A stretch of 64,000 bases of DNA from Diphasiastrum complanatum (Eukaryota; Streptophyta; Lycopodiopsida; Lycopodiales; Lycopodiaceae): the NCBI GenBank assembly GCA_029204225.1, contig CM055101.1, positions 29,375,975 through 29,439,974 on the forward strand. Reading direction: 5' to 3'. Positions within the stretch are counted from its first letter, which is position 1, and every line of letters begins with the position of its first letter. The position numbers were made by a program, and so were the translations under genes. The notes under the pieces are model-generated. The model saw only the letters and a program-made list of their open reading frames with translations. It did no database searches and had not been told where the DNA came from. Below, piece after piece: positions 24,946 to 36,990 of the stretch.

Positions 24946-25560
24946 TTTTGCTGATGGAAATGAAGCTATTGGAGGTTCATTAGGTCACTCATCCATGGCT
25001 AAGTTTTGTTGAGCTACTTGGTGCCAATACTTGGAGATTGTCAATTTTTGGTGAATTCATGGTCATTTTCTTGTGTCAAGTAGATCTTGAAGATGGACTA
25101 GTGCAAACTACTTGGTTTATGGAGTCATGTGGTGCTGGATTTGCATCATTAATGTAATTACCTACTCATGGATCTCCAAGGTTTGATGGTTTATTGTGGT
25201 AAGATGAAGATGGAGGCTCATTCATGGAGTATCATGGTGGATACAAGGCAACAAAGGACAAAGGAGGAGGAGACATGCAAGCAGAAGTTGATCACACACA
25301 TTTATTGTTTGTTTTCTGTATTTTTCCAGAGAGTTCAGAGTTGGAAGCATGGTGGAATCATTTCATCTACATTCTATTTGATTCTTCATGTTCTAGTCAC
25401 ATTTTTACATGTAAAATTGATGTAAAAAATAGTGAAGCATCCCAAGTGGACACTATTCTCTATATCAATTATGGTTGTTTCTATTTTGAGCATTACATGA
25501 TCATTGAAAGGAGATATATTCTTAGGAAGATCATTCTTATGATGGATCAAAGTTCTATTG
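24946..25560 (+). other. N2 pol-replacement segment, non-coding
   Basis: Stops interrupt every frame, but the DNA aligns with copy B N1 at about 59750-60180 (GATGGAAATGAAGCTA, TTCCAGAGAGTTCA, TTCTCTATATCAATTATG). It lies where the reverse-transcriptase core should be. Confidence 0.7.
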
Positions 25561-25603
25561 GCAAAAACTATGCTAGGAGCATTGGAAGCTAGGAAAGCGA
25601 GTT

Positions 25604-26164
25604 TTGAGGTACATCATTGGAACTCAAGATTTTGGCATATTGTATGAGGGATCATCACCTAATCTTTTTGAATTTTTAGATTCGGACTATGCTGGAGATG
25701 TAATGGATAGGAAATCCATTAATTCTTATTGTATTTTCATAGGTGATGGAGCTATATCATGGATGTCAAAGAAACAAGCCACTATCTCATTGTCATCTAG
25801 TGAGGCCGAGTACAAAGCTCTTACACATTGCACAAAGGAGATGGTATGGATCAAGAGGATGATCAAGGATCTTCACTTGCTGGATTTTTCAGAGAGCCCA
25901 ATCATCTTTTGTGACAATCAATCAGGCCAAAGAATGGCATCCAATCCTATCTTTCATGCTAGGAGCAAGCATATTGAGATACAATATCATTTTGTGAGGG
26001 AGCGAGTCATTGCAAAGGAGGTGGAGCTTCAACATATGTCTTCAAGGGAATGTGTAGCTGATATCTTCACCAAAGCATTGGGAAAAGACTTGTTCATAAA
26101 GCATAGGACTTCACTTGGAGTATTATCAAAGTCTATGCTAAAGCTAGTTGAAGAGGGAGTGTGA
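25604..26164 (+). pseudogene. pol: N2 RNase H domain
   Basis: 186 codons, a complete-looking Ty1/copia RNase H: FLDSDYAGDVMDRKS (first Asp), KQATISLSSSEAEYKALT (Glu), IIFCDNQSGQ (Asp), ARSKHIEIQYHFVRE and VADIFTKAL, ending LVEEGV at the polypurine tract. It has lost its reverse-transcriptase partner, so the enzyme is non-functional as part of a polyprotein. The stop codon lies inside the 3' LTR start. Confidence 0.9.
26147..26159 (+). other. Polypurine tract of N2
   Basis: GTTGAAGAGGGAG directly before the 3' LTR. The same tract precedes the LTR at 60227. Confidence 0.82.
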
Positions 26165-26806
26165 AAGATTCAACTAGTTTCATCACATTTTGCAATATTT
26201 CCATATTTGGCATATTGAGGCCAAAACTTGTTTCAGACTTAGAGGTTGACTTTTCAAAGTTCATTAGTCTAAATTTTATGTGAATAAACACTTTTTTGAA
26301 AGTGTGGGAAAGATAGAATGCGAGTTTGAGTAGATTCAATTTGAATAAGTTGGGTACATTGAATCTAGACCCAAAATTGGTAGGGTTAGCATTTTGGTGG
26401 GAAAGCCAAGTGGCCAAATAGGGTTTGGACCTGTTATAATAGGATGTAACTCGTGGAGAGAGTCATCTTCTCCCTTCTCTATCTCATTTCATGCTTATAC
26501 ATGGTTCTCTTGGGTTCTACTATCCATTGGTGCACTATCTTGGTGATTGCTTGCAATTCTATGTGTAGAATGATCTATATTTGCTATTTTTGGATCCACA
26601 CATGTGAAATACAGTAGCTTGCTGGTTTTGTATGGACAGCAACAGTACATAATCATTTCAAGTTTGATCAAGTTCTATAAGTGTTTGCATCTCAAATTGT
26701 GTGTAAATGCTGATTTTTCTACATTGGTGAAATTGATAGTGTATTTCTCTTTCTAACCAAAGATCATTCAAGTAGATTGGATCTTAAGGATCTGAAATCT
26801 TTCACA
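26160..26806 (+). repeat. 3' LTR of N2
   Basis: 647 bp, matching the 5' LTR with scattered substitutions and ending ATCTTTCACA, then the TCTT target-site duplicate. Confidence 0.93.
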
Positions 26807-27283
26807 TCTTCAAGTCCAATATCAAGTGAAGGTGACAAAGATTCATGGTGGATTGATAATGGAGCTAGTTCACACATGACTAGTCACAAGGAGTTCTTTA
26901 CTTATTTGGTCACTTATGATGGAGCCAAGAAAGCAATTCACATGGCCAATGGTGGTGAGTGTGTGATTGAAGGTATTGGTTCAATTCCTATTTGTCTCTC
27001 TACTAATAGGAAAGCAAGACTTGATGGTGTTCTTTACATTCCTTCACTTTCAAAGAATTTGCTAAGTGTTGATCAAATGATAGAGAAAGAATACATGGTA
27101 AAGTTTGGTGGTGATGCTTGCTTCATTACAAAGGAAGAAATCTTGGTTGCTAGTGGCAATCAACAAGGTAGACTTTTCAAGCTTGATGCTTTTGTTATGG
27201 CTAACAAAAAGGATGGAATGGAAAAGAAGATTTGTCTCAACTTTCCAAAGCTACCTTTTAGCATCAATAAGATTGGTGGATCT
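26807..27283 (+). pseudogene. N3 protease and linker, 3' part (after N2)
   Basis: Continues the gag of 21495-22350. The protease motif reads WWIDNGASSHMT, so the canonical D-S/T-G active site is D-N-G here, as in copy B. The linker (GVLYIPSLSKNLLSVDQMIEKEY and LNFPKLPFSINKIGGS) follows. At about 27283 it switches abruptly to unrelated sequence. Confidence 0.83.
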
Positions 27284-27299
27284 TTTTTGTTGTTTATTA

Positions 27300-27495
27300 A
27301 AATGTTCAGGATATATCTGGTCCTTAAAAAATTAATAACGTCTCTATAAATTGATGATTTTGATTGAATACGCATTATATGTTCATCTGAAAATTCATCA
27401 GAAATGGGTTCTAATTGATTTTTTGTTTGGAGGCGGGATATATAGTCAACATTTTGAGAGAGAAAGCTGGAAATCCAATAACACTCAAAATCCAC
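27300..27495 (-). pseudogene. Gypsy RNase H-integrase junction fragment
   Basis: Minus-strand translation gives PISDEFSDEHIMRI and SSIYRDVINFLRT, resembling the linker between RNase H and integrase in plant Ty3/gypsy polyproteins (the D-x-x-PDE... PWYADI region). It is short and both ends are cut. The similarity is from memory and modest. Confidence 0.45.
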
Positions 27496-27499
27496 ATAA

Positions 27500-27929
27500 T
27501 CACCAAATCAATTAGCTTCAAAATGAGGAGTACTAGTAGATCCATGATCTACCACTATGCTTAACTATGATTGGATCACACTTTGTCACCTCTTAATCCT
27601 ATTGGACCATTGATCCATGCACCTCTTAATTCTATTGGACTATATTCAAGCACACCTCAAATTCCTATTGGACCTCACATGGTTCCACCTCTAAATCCTA
27701 TTGGACCTCTTAGAATTCATCAAACAAAAGCATTACACTTGTTTACACTCTAATTGGCACGAGTTTAGCCTCTTACTCTATTTTGGCTCAATAGTGGCAT
27801 TACAATGGAAATGCATAATTTGCCATCTATGCCAAATTTGTTCCTATCAACATCCTACACCTAGATGCTTGATGTAAAAAACATAAGACCCCTATATCTA
27901 ACATAGAGAATCTTTTTCAATTCTTCACA
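27500..27929 (-). repeat. 3' LTR remnant of copia C1, with short tandem repeats
   Basis: On the minus strand it begins TGTGAAGAATTG right after a purine tract that follows the C1 RNase H end. 27590-27720 carries four imperfect units of about 35 bp containing CCTATTGGAC. The far edge was not found. Confidence 0.55.
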
Positions 27930-27944
27930 CTCCTAAAAAATTAT

Positions 27945-29720
27945 CTATGAAGATTTAAGCATTGATCTTGATATAGCTCCAAGATTAGATCTATGCTTGA
28001 TGAAAGCACTTTTGCTCAAAGGCTTTGTGAGTAGATCGGCAATACAAGAGAATGAGTTGACATGCTCCAAATAGATTTCTCCTCCAATAAGCTTTTCTCT
28101 CACAAAATGGTGTGCCACTTCTATGTGCTGGCTTCCTTGATGCACTTTAGCTCCATTAATAACCTCTTGATCCAAAGCACCTCTTTGGTAGTTGTAGTGA
28201 GTGCTTTGTACTCGGCCTCACATGAAGAGAGAGATATAGTATCTTACTTTTTGGAAAGCCAAGATATTAGATTGCCTCCAAAAAAGATAATGTATTCACT
28301 AATAGACTTTCGATCCATCTCGTCACTTGCAAAGTCCGAATCCAAGTAGCCAACAATGGATAGATTTTCACTTTTATAGAGTAGACCATAATCACAAGAT
28401 GAAGATACATATCTTAGAATCCTCTTGGTCATCTTCCAATGATGGATCTTAGGATCTTGCATAAATTGACTCAATTTGTGCACACAAAAACTTAGATCCG
28501 GCCTAGTAATGGTACGCCAAATCAAGGAGCCTACAAGACTCCTAAAAAGTGTTATGTCCTCAAAGGATCTTTCATCACTTTTATTAGGATCTTTTACAAT
28601 TTGCTCCATTGGAGTATCTATGCTCTTAGAATTTTCCATACGAAATTTTTTCAACATAGAGTGAGCATATCTAGATTGGCATATAAAGACATGATTTTCA
28701 TAAAAATCAATTTCTAGGCCTAGGATGTAATGTATCTCTCCTAGGTCTTGCATTTTAAACTCACATCCAAGTGCTAGCTTAGTTTCATCAACTAGCTTGA
28801 TACAACTTCCACAAAGAATAATGTCATCAACATAAACTAGAAGAATGACAATATTGCTATCAACAAACTTTAGATACATGGAAGGATCATAGTCACTAAG
28901 AATAAATGCTAGTGAGATAAGAAAAGAATAAAGTCTTGAATACCATGATCTTGGTGCTTGCTTGAGTCAATAAAGACTTTTGAAGAGCAAGCACACTTTG
29001 GACTCATCCTTGATGAATCCTTGAGGTTGTTCCATATACATCTCCTCCTCAAGATAACCATTTAGAAAAGCATTGGATACATCTAATTGGAACACCTTCC
29101 ACTTGAAGAAACAAGCAATATAAATAATAATTTTTATTGTCACCATCTTTGCAACGGATGCAAAGATCTCCTCATAATCAAAGCCATGGATTTGACCAAA
29201 TCCTTTGGCATATAATCTTGCTTTATGCTTGTTGATGGTGCCATCATGATTGAACTTGATCCAAAATACCCACTTGCAACCAATCACATGCTTGCTGGAT
29301 GGAGGATCCACAAGATCCCAAGTATTGTTGGTGATCAATGCATCATACCCTTGCTTCATGGCATCATACCACTCCTTGGTATTGAGTACCTCTTGTACAT
29401 TCTTTGATTCATCATGAGAGACATAAAAAACATAATTAGTGGAATCAAGATCCACATGTTTGCCTTTGTCAACATATGAGAGACTCTTAGGCTCGGATCT
29501 ATCTCTCATGGATCTTCTTGGTGAGAAAATCCGAGGAGAATCTTCTTCAAATCTCGACCCCATCACATCATGATTGTCTTCAAAATCAATAATTGGTGAT
29601 GCATCCATAGATTTCTTGACCTCGGCCTCTTTAAAATATGAGTGTTGATCTTCATGAAAGACATCATCTCTATTTTCAGTAACTTGAGAAGTAGAGAGTA
29701 TATAGACTCTATAGGCCTTC
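27945..29720 (-). pseudogene. pol: Copia C1 pol: RT and RNase H
   Basis: Minus strand from 29720: integrase tail (VYILSTSQVTENRDDVF), Ser-rich hinge, then reverse transcriptase KWVFWIKFNHDGTINKHKA, VFQLDVSNAFLNGYL and EEMYMEQPQGF. A Gly-to-stop change (LY*LKQAP) lies near 28965. YVDDIILCG (catalytic) follows near 28825, then RNase H GYLDSDFASDEMDRKS. A stop follows LISWLSKK at 28244, and an internal deletion removes the FCDN region before HIEVAHHFVREK and LLTKPLS. Not functional. Confidence 0.88.
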
Positions 29721-29721
29721 T

Positions 29722-30920
29722 TGGTGGACGAGATAATGCATCAGCATGAATGTTAGCACGACCAGGACGATACAATATGGAGAAATTAAAAGATTGTAAA
29801 AACTGCAACCAACGAAATTGACGATCACTAAGGTCACGTTGAGAAAACAGATAACGTACAGACTGGTGATCAGTAATAATGTCAAATGGGACTCGATACA
29901 GATAATGACGCCACTTCTTAAGAGCATAGATAATAGCAAGAAGCTCTTTCTCATGCACAGAATAATGTTGCTCATAATAGCGAAGACGACGCGACTCATA
30001 AGCAATAATACATTGTGACTGGCGAAGTAAAGCACCCAAACCAGCATTACTAGCATCAGTCTCAACAAGAGACTTCTGATCAAACTGTGGTAAACACAAA
30101 ATGGCAGCATCAATAACAGCACGACGAAGAGTATCAAACGTTGTCTGACAATCAGGAGTCCAAAGAAAAGTACTAGACTTCTTCAAAAGTGCATGAAGAG
30201 GAGCTGCAATTGGGGCAAAATGAGGAACTGGACGACGAAGGTGAGTGGCTAACCCAAGAAACATACGAACATGATGAATATTAGTAGGTATAGGCCAATC
30301 CTGGATGGCCTGAACCTTATGAGGGTCCAGACGAATGTGACCATTACAAATAAGGAAACCAAGAAACTCAATCTCAGAAACAGCAAAAGAACATCTAGAC
30401 AACTTAACATATAACTGGTGGTGTACAAGTAACTGAAAGACAGAGGAAAGATGGGCAACATGCTCAGCAAGAGACTGACTAAAAATAAGAATATCATCAA
30501 AATAACCCAAGACACAATGACCAAGAAGCGGATGCAAGACGTTATTCATCGCATTTTGGAATGTAGGAGGGCCATTAGTAACACCAAAAGGAAGCACACG
30601 AAATTCATATAAACCAAGATGAGTACGGAAAGCAGTCTTATGTTCGTCAAAAGGGTGCATCCTGATTTGGTAATATCCAGAATGAAGGTCTATCTTGAAA
30701 ATGATTTTAGAGGTACCGAGCTGGTCAAAGAGGTCATCCATGTGTGGAATAGGGTACTAATTACGAATAGTCAACTTATTTAGAGCACGGTAATCAATAC
30801 AAAGACATTTGGTACCATCTTTCTTATTAATAAGGAGAACAAGAGCACCAAAAGGGCTGTGACTAGGAACAATGAGACCCTGATCTAACAAGGCAATAAT
30901 ATGGAGCTCAAGCTCATCAT
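29722..30920 (-). pseudogene. pol: G1 reverse transcriptase and RNase H
   Basis: Starts in [23 protein letters not shown] stop (TAG) replaces the residue before YPIPHMDD near 30758. The frame from 30741 is then open for 392 codons: FKIDLHSGYYQIRM, FRVLPFGVTNGPPTFQ, catalytic YFDDILIFS, FLGFLICNGHI, then RNase H ETDASNAGLGALL, YSVHEKELLAIIYALKKWRH and ADALSRPP. The last ~50 codons (below 29722) belong to C1, so the C-terminus is a fusion artefact. Integrase is missing. Confidence 0.9.
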
Positions 30921-30927
30921 GCTCAGA

Positions 30928-31560
30928 TCAAGACATACGATAAGGGGGACGGAAAGGAGGAGCAGAATCAGGACGCAAGTCAATATGATGGTTCACATCA
31001 CGTAATGGTGGTAGCATCGTAGGTTCTGAAAAGACAAAAGCATACTGATGTAATAAGTCAAAAATCACTTGAGGAACAGCTGCTGGTGTAGAAACTGGAG
31101 GAACTGGTACTGCCCGCTGAACACATAATAAGGCGGCACAATGAGCCTTCGGCAGGGTGCGAATAAACTGCTTTCCAGTAATCAACTGGAAGTCTCCTTG
31201 AGAATCAATGCCCACAAGTGAGTGTGTAACTACATCATGTACAAATGTCAATGTCTGTTGTGTCAAGTCCAGTGTAACGGCTACAAGAGATGCAAACCAA
31301 TCAGCACCAAGGATAAGATCATAACGCTCCATAGGGATAATGTAAAGATCTGCCTATCCAGAGAAATCTCCAATGCAGTATGGTAAACGTTGAAACATCT
31401 GAGAACTGGCAAAAGAATGAGAACTGGCAACCTCAAGTGTCAGAGGCTGGGAAGCAGGAACAGGTGAAGCACGAATCCGACTAGTGATATAACTGCTAAT
31501 AAAAGAATGAGTGCTACCAGTATCAACTAAAGCAATATACTCACGACCTGTAATACGCAC
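30928..31560 (-). pseudogene. G1 aspartic protease and linker
   Basis: The upper frame (31354-31560) has the retropepsin active site ALVDTGSTHSFIS. It ends at a stop (IGDFSG*). The lower frame (30928-31332) continues YDLILGADWFASL, the second conserved protease region of gypsy elements, then a Pro-rich linker and PPLRDVNHHIDLRPDSAPP leading to reverse transcriptase. Two stops (about 31354 and 30928) inactivate the polyprotein. Confidence 0.86.
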
Positions 31561-31848
31561 ACATAACCGAATGGAACGAGGACCAGGACGCCCTGTCCAA
31601 GTAGCATAGGCAAGCTGAGCATGGCAAGTAGCAAGAAGTAAATCAGGGGTAGGCTCAGAGGATAAGTCAGGCTCATCAGAAATATGAATGTAGATATCAG
31701 AATCATCTGGAGTAGTGCCCTCATGGTAAAAAATAGCAGTAGTAGTAGGGAGAGGCTGGCGGAAATCACGGGCAAGATGGTCAGGACTCTTACAACAAAA
31801 GCAAAGACGCTTCTGTTGAAGATCAACAAGCTTTGCGGACGTGTAACG

Positions 31849-32799
31849 TCAGACAAAAGCAGGTCGAGGAGTTGGAGGACGAGGAGGCAAAGGGGCAATG
31901 TAGAGAGCTGGAACAGAAGGGGCCGGTGTAGGGGTGAACGTAGCGGGAAAAGATGAAGTAGAAGGATGGGGTCGGGAGAAGCGGGAAGGAAGGGTGTCAG
32001 AGTACTTATGCTGTAAAGTACTGGTAAGAGACATCGCCTCAACAAGTGTGGTAGGATGGAAGGAAGAAACATCATAACGTAAAGCACCACGAAGCCCAGC
32101 AATGTAACGAGAAATAAGCTCAATGGGCTGTAGATCTGTGAAAAGATAAGAAAGCTCCATAAACTGATTTGTATAAGAAGCAAGATCACTGGTCTGAGTG
32201 AGACTACAGAATGTATCACGTTGGCGGTCAAGCCACTGAAGATCAATCATAGCATGCCAGAGGTCACGGCGAAAAGTATGCCATACATGGAGCCCTTCCC
32301 GATCAGGATCAACTCTATAAACTCGCCACCACGTGGTGGCACGTCCATCTAACTGTAAAGCAGCCAACTGAATCTTCTGAGGATCAGTCTTAGGGTAAAT
32401 CTGAAAATATGTGTCAAGCTTAGCAAACCAATTCTCTAATGAGTTCCCATCGGAGGAACTGGAATAGGTAGCAAGCTGTACCCTATCACGAAAGTCTCGA
32501 GCAAAGTGTGGCTCAGGAAGGGGGGGACGAGGAAAGAAACCAGGAGGTGGGTTAGATGGAATGAACGGTCCACCACCAGACTGACTAGCAGAAGAAGATG
32601 GAAATCCAAATGTAGGAAAAACAGGAGCTTTACCAGGTCCACGAGGCTGTAAAGAATCAATCTGTGACTGCATAGTAGCAAAGCCGGTCATAACTAAATC
32701 GAAGCGAAGAACGAGGCCAGAAAGGGTCTCATCCATGCGACAAAACTGATCGGATAAGGTTTTCTGAGCAGTCTCACTCGGGGTAGGTGAATGTGCCAT
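31849..32799 (-). pseudogene. gag: G1 gag (capsid) ending at a stop before the zinc knuckle
   Basis: The start was chosen at MAHSPTPSETAQK (32799); an upstream in-frame Met at 32853 is less likely. The capsid (retrotransposon gag) region includes NWFAKLDTYFQIYPKTDPQK, LQLDGRATTWWRVYR and YTNQFMELSYL. A Pro/Ser-rich tail ends at a TGA near 31849. Beyond the stop the zinc knuckle reads CFCCKSPDHLARDF, in which the final Cys of CCHC has become Phe, so nucleic-acid binding would be impaired. Confidence 0.88.
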
Positions 32800-32879
32800 A
32801 ATGATAGTGGAAGGAATAGACAAAAACTTGAGGGAGCAGACTCTTGTTGTCACCCCAAATTAGCCTATTACAACCAATA

Positions 32880-33150
32880 TTATCACAACTGAAAAAAGAA
32901 CAGACAACAATGAACAATGGAGAAGCTGTAAAAATGCGCTGGACAGCCAGGGATACAATGTGAATTTGAAAGATTAAACGCAGTCAGAATTCCTAAAAAT
33001 GTCGTGGGAAATGAGCATGCGACAGCCTTTTGATAAGCTGTAAAAGATGGTTGGAATTGGAGAAAAAAAATTGGCAAAAGTGACAAGTTTGGAGTGCTGA
33101 GGCAGCGATTTACAGGTTGAAGAATTTTAGCTGTTTGGAATAGCAAATCA
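32880..33150. other. G1 leader-like sequence, no gene
   Basis: No recognised coding sequence and no primer-binding site that I can name. CTGGACAG(C/T)CAGGG occurs at 32939 and again near 33187, which may mark a small duplication at the G1/C1 boundary. Confidence 0.35.
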
Positions 33151-33189
33151 TGTCGAAATTGGGTAGTTTCTAGATGAGGATAGGTGCTG

Positions 33190-33835
33190 GACAGTCAGGG
33201 AGAAATTTGCCTTCTCATCTCCATCTTGCAATGATAAGGAACTCATTCTAGATTTTGCATGGAGCAACCTACACTCTTCAGCCACTAGCACGCTATGGAG
33301 CTTATCAATTGATGACAAAGTGTCTTGGATGGAAAAAATTCGAATCAACTTGGATAATTCATCTCCTAAACCATTGAGGATCAGTTGTACAAGATCACCA
33401 TCTAGAATCTTCTCTCCAATAGAAACTTATTCTTTGTTGAGAGACTTGATCCTAAGCACATATTCTTGTGCACTTTCATCACTTCTCCTCATACTTTGTA
33501 AGCTTTGGTTTCTTAGCATACATATTCTTGAAGTGTTGTTGGATTATATATATCTTTAAAAAAGAATCCCAAGCTTCCTTGGCCGATGTGCAAGAGGCTA
33601 CCTCCTGCAAGAGGTCATCACCAACATTCCTTTTGATGCTATGAAGTGCTAGTCTTGCCTTCTTCTTGTATCTAACCAATTATTGTCCTCGAAGAGGCTC
33701 ATCCTCTTCTTCTAGGACAATATCAAAGAGGTCTTGGAGCACTAAGAGTGATTCCATTGTCACTTTCCATATTGAGTAGTTTGTAGAACTCAACCTCTCA
33801 CTAGATCCAAGAAGGAATCCATCAATGGTTCCCAT
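33190..33835 (-). pseudogene. gag: Copia C1 gag
   Basis: Starts MGTIDGFLLGSSERLSSTN at 33835, a typical copia gag N-terminus (NYSIWKVTMESLL). A stop follows EDEPLRGQ near 33679. The frame continues VRYKKKARLALHSIKRN, DDLLQEVASCTSAKEAWDSF, and after another break SIDKLHSVLVAEECRL. It is cut at about 33190 where G1 begins. It is related to but clearly diverged from N-family gag. Confidence 0.85.
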
Positions 33836-34591
33836 ATCCCTAATGACTTGTACTAATGATGTACTCGTTTGCCCTCCCTAAGATCTTTTCTAAAAGTTGC
33901 CTCACTAGCAACTCACTTGATGTTCACAAAGACACAAGTGGCAAGATCCCCTTGATCTTGATTCACAAGAAATTCTAGAAAGGATTCTACAAAACAATAC
34001 TCAAGAAAATTGAAATTGAATTGATTCCAGAAATTCAAAAAAGTTTTACTTTGTCTTGATTACCTCAAATTTGCCTTCTAGCCCTAACTTTGGACTTCTA
34101 GTCCCAGTTTTTACACTCCATTACAAAGATGAAATGAAGATTAGATGAGATTCCATCAAAGTCTTATCAAATCCAATTGATTTTCACCATTTTTGGACAA
34201 AAACATGGATAAATCTCACTTACACTTCTTGATTGTTTGACAAGACCTGTAAATCACTTTAAGAGGATTTTTTTCAGCTTAGATTAATTAGATCTCATGA
34301 CACTAAGTCAAACCTAATCAATGGCACTTGATCTTTGTAGCTTTTCTTGGAAACCGCATCAAGTTAAAATAGCATCCATTTTTATGGATCAAAGGTACAT
34401 TGAGCATTATATTCAGATCCAAAGGTGCCCACATGTGAGGACAGTATGGATCTTGACCCTCACCAAGTTTGGGACCAAATCCCCTCATGAAAGTATAGTT
34501 TCAAACTCGCCATGTCAGGTCTACTATTTTGCACCAAAACTTCCTAAGAATGGATTTGTATTCGATCAATCAATAGCCTCTTGTACTTGGC

Positions 34592-35740
34592 TACGATACC
34601 ACTTAAAATTATAGTGCTTTAGGATCGTAAATGGATCTACACAAGACCCACAAGAGTGATTGGGTGTTTGCTAATCAATAGATTGCAAAAACTAGACACA
34701 CAAATTGATCTAGAATAGTAATTTGACACTTAACAATCAAGAACAATCATAAAGTGTTGATCAAATGATGAAACCCAACTTCACACATGTGAACCACAGG
34801 CTGTAGTACGGTGTGCAAATAGAGAATTAAGTACAAATTACTTTGATTGCATTTGGATCATAAAAACTCAACGTACAATGTGGAGTAGCTCGAGATTGCC
34901 AATGAGCCACAATAACATATCTCACGGATTCCAACATTAAAGAAAATTTGGCTTTGGAAAGGGCCACATAGGATGACAATTTTTTGGCAATGTAAAATAC
35001 TAAAATAAAATCTTTTTCTGCCCGCACTCCTACCCACACAGTCTTCGATGGTTAGCTATTATGTGCATAATATAGTCTGCGGCTGTAAAAAATCATAACT
35101 TTTGAACGGAAGTTCAGATTGAGACAATTATGGTGCCATTAGAAAGCCATCAACGAGAGCTTTTGAACGTCACCCAACAGTTCTGAGCTACTGTGAAGAA
35201 GCTATGGCCAGTCAAAGTTTTGATCGGTCAACACTTGGTCAACCCAATATCGCTTTCAAGCGCAGTTGAACTGCGCTTGAAAGCGATATTGGGTTGACCA
35301 AGTGTTGACCGATCAAAACTTTGACTGGCCATAAATTCTTTACCATAACTCAAAATTGGGTCATCTTGGATGTCGTTGAAAAGCTCTTGTCAAGGGCTTT
35401 CTAATGGCACCATAATCATCTCAATTAGAGCTACTGTTCAAAAGTTACATTATTTTTTGCTGAGTTACATACTATACTATAGATAAAATGGCTTATTTAC
35501 GGGCTGCCTGCGACGCAGAATTACAATTCTTCTAAAAAGAAAAGAAAATTAATTTGAAGGAGATACGTTACGTGGATTTCAAATTTGAGTGTTTTGATTG
35601 GACCATGTGGAAGAAACTTTTGAGAAAAAAATAAAAAATATATTTTTGACAGGCCCCTTTTGTGCACAAATTTTCTCTAATGCATGGGCGTCCGATGGAT
35701 TTTCAAAAATTTCATAATTCGTCGCAATTGAACTTGTTGG
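34592..35740 (-). repeat. Primer-binding site and 5' LTR-like sequence (copy C)
   Basis: On the minus strand the primer-binding site reads TGGTATCGTAG (two changes from the canonical site), next to an LTR edge TTAAAATTATAG at 34604. The LTR-like stretch contains the palindrome at 35091-35453. Its far edge was not located, so LTR identity rests on the primer-binding site alone. Confidence 0.55.
35091..35453. repeat. Large foldback: perfect 125-bp palindrome in longer arms
   Basis: 35206-35267 and 35269-35330 are exact reverse complements around a single central base (core GCAGTTGAACTGC). Outer arms continue with mismatches to AACTTTTGAAC (35097) on the left and GTTCAAAAGTT (35447) on the right, about 180 bp each side. 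A transcript would form a long hairpin. No open frame or transposase is inside. Resembles a foldback or MITE-like element. A relative lies at 51474-51817. Confidence 0.93.
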
Positions 35741-36060
35741 AATCCGAATCTGGACGTCCGACGACCGGGAAATTGTGGTGGCAACCCATTTTCAAAGTAA
35801 ACGTTGGAATCCGACATGACGGATTCTCACATGCCAATGTGGATATGACGTGTAACATACATAAAATAAACAAAAATATGTGTCTGTTGACATGAACGTC
35901 GGAATCCGACGTCCATGTCAACAATCCGAAATGAACGACAAGGTATTTGACGTTTGAAGTCCGACGAGTGCACAGGTCTGACCGACACGAACATCGAAAT
36001 CGGGCGTACTTTTTATCCGTCGGATTCCGACGTCTGATATTTTTTCACAAAATCGTGATT
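35741..36060 (+). repeat. CpG-rich GACGTC/TCCGAC block (copy C)
   Basis: Counterpart of 10195-10500. It contains a 39-bp near-perfect palindrome at 35885-35923 (left TGTTGACATGAACGTCGGA, right its complement with one mismatch). Dense CpG is unusual next to AT-rich, presumably methylated transposon DNA, where CpG normally decays. Confidence 0.68.
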
Positions 36061-36226
36061 CTAGATCATTCCCATCACTCTGTTTTCAGCGAGCATTGGA
36101 GCGATTGGAGCGATTGAAGGTTGACGCTTGGAGCGATTGAAGGCTCTAGAGCTTGGAGCTTGGAGCAATTGGAGGTTGGTTTTTTGAAAGCTTTTGGAGT
36201 TTTTGTGAAATAAAAGAAAGGAAGGG

Positions 36227-36990
<764 letters not shown>

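Larger units (their letters stand above)
22351..26806 (+). mobile_element. Complete LTR element N2 inserted into N3
   Basis: A 4456-bp element with two LTRs (22351-23000 and 26160-26806), primer-binding site (23001-23012) and polypurine tract (26147-26159). The LTRs start TGTGAAAGAT and end ATCTTTCACA, a 10-bp perfect terminal inverted repeat. TCTT flanks both sides (22347-22350 and 26807-26810), and removing the element plus one TCTT restores the sequence seen intact at 57880-57900. The LTRs differ at roughly ten places in their first 260 bp, so the insertion is not recent. Confidence 0.93.
29722..33190 (-). mobile_element. Ty3/gypsy element G1, truncated, inside C1
   Basis: Minus strand: gag (32799-31849), zinc knuckle, protease (31560-30928), reverse transcriptase and RNase H (30920-29722). 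Integrase and both LTRs are absent. It separates C1 gag (33190-33835) from C1 pol (29720 down), so it appears to have entered C1 and then lost its ends. Its base composition is visibly more GC-rich than the copia sequence around it. Confidence 0.84.

Noticed and set aside
27571-27753. Pro-rich 60-codon frame with repeated NPIGP motif
   Set aside because: It is the translation of a short tandem DNA repeat inside an LTR remnant, with no coding context.
31527-32246. 239-codon Leu-rich minus-strand frame
   Set aside because: Shadow of the G1 gag and protease in another frame. The true frames carry recognisable domains.
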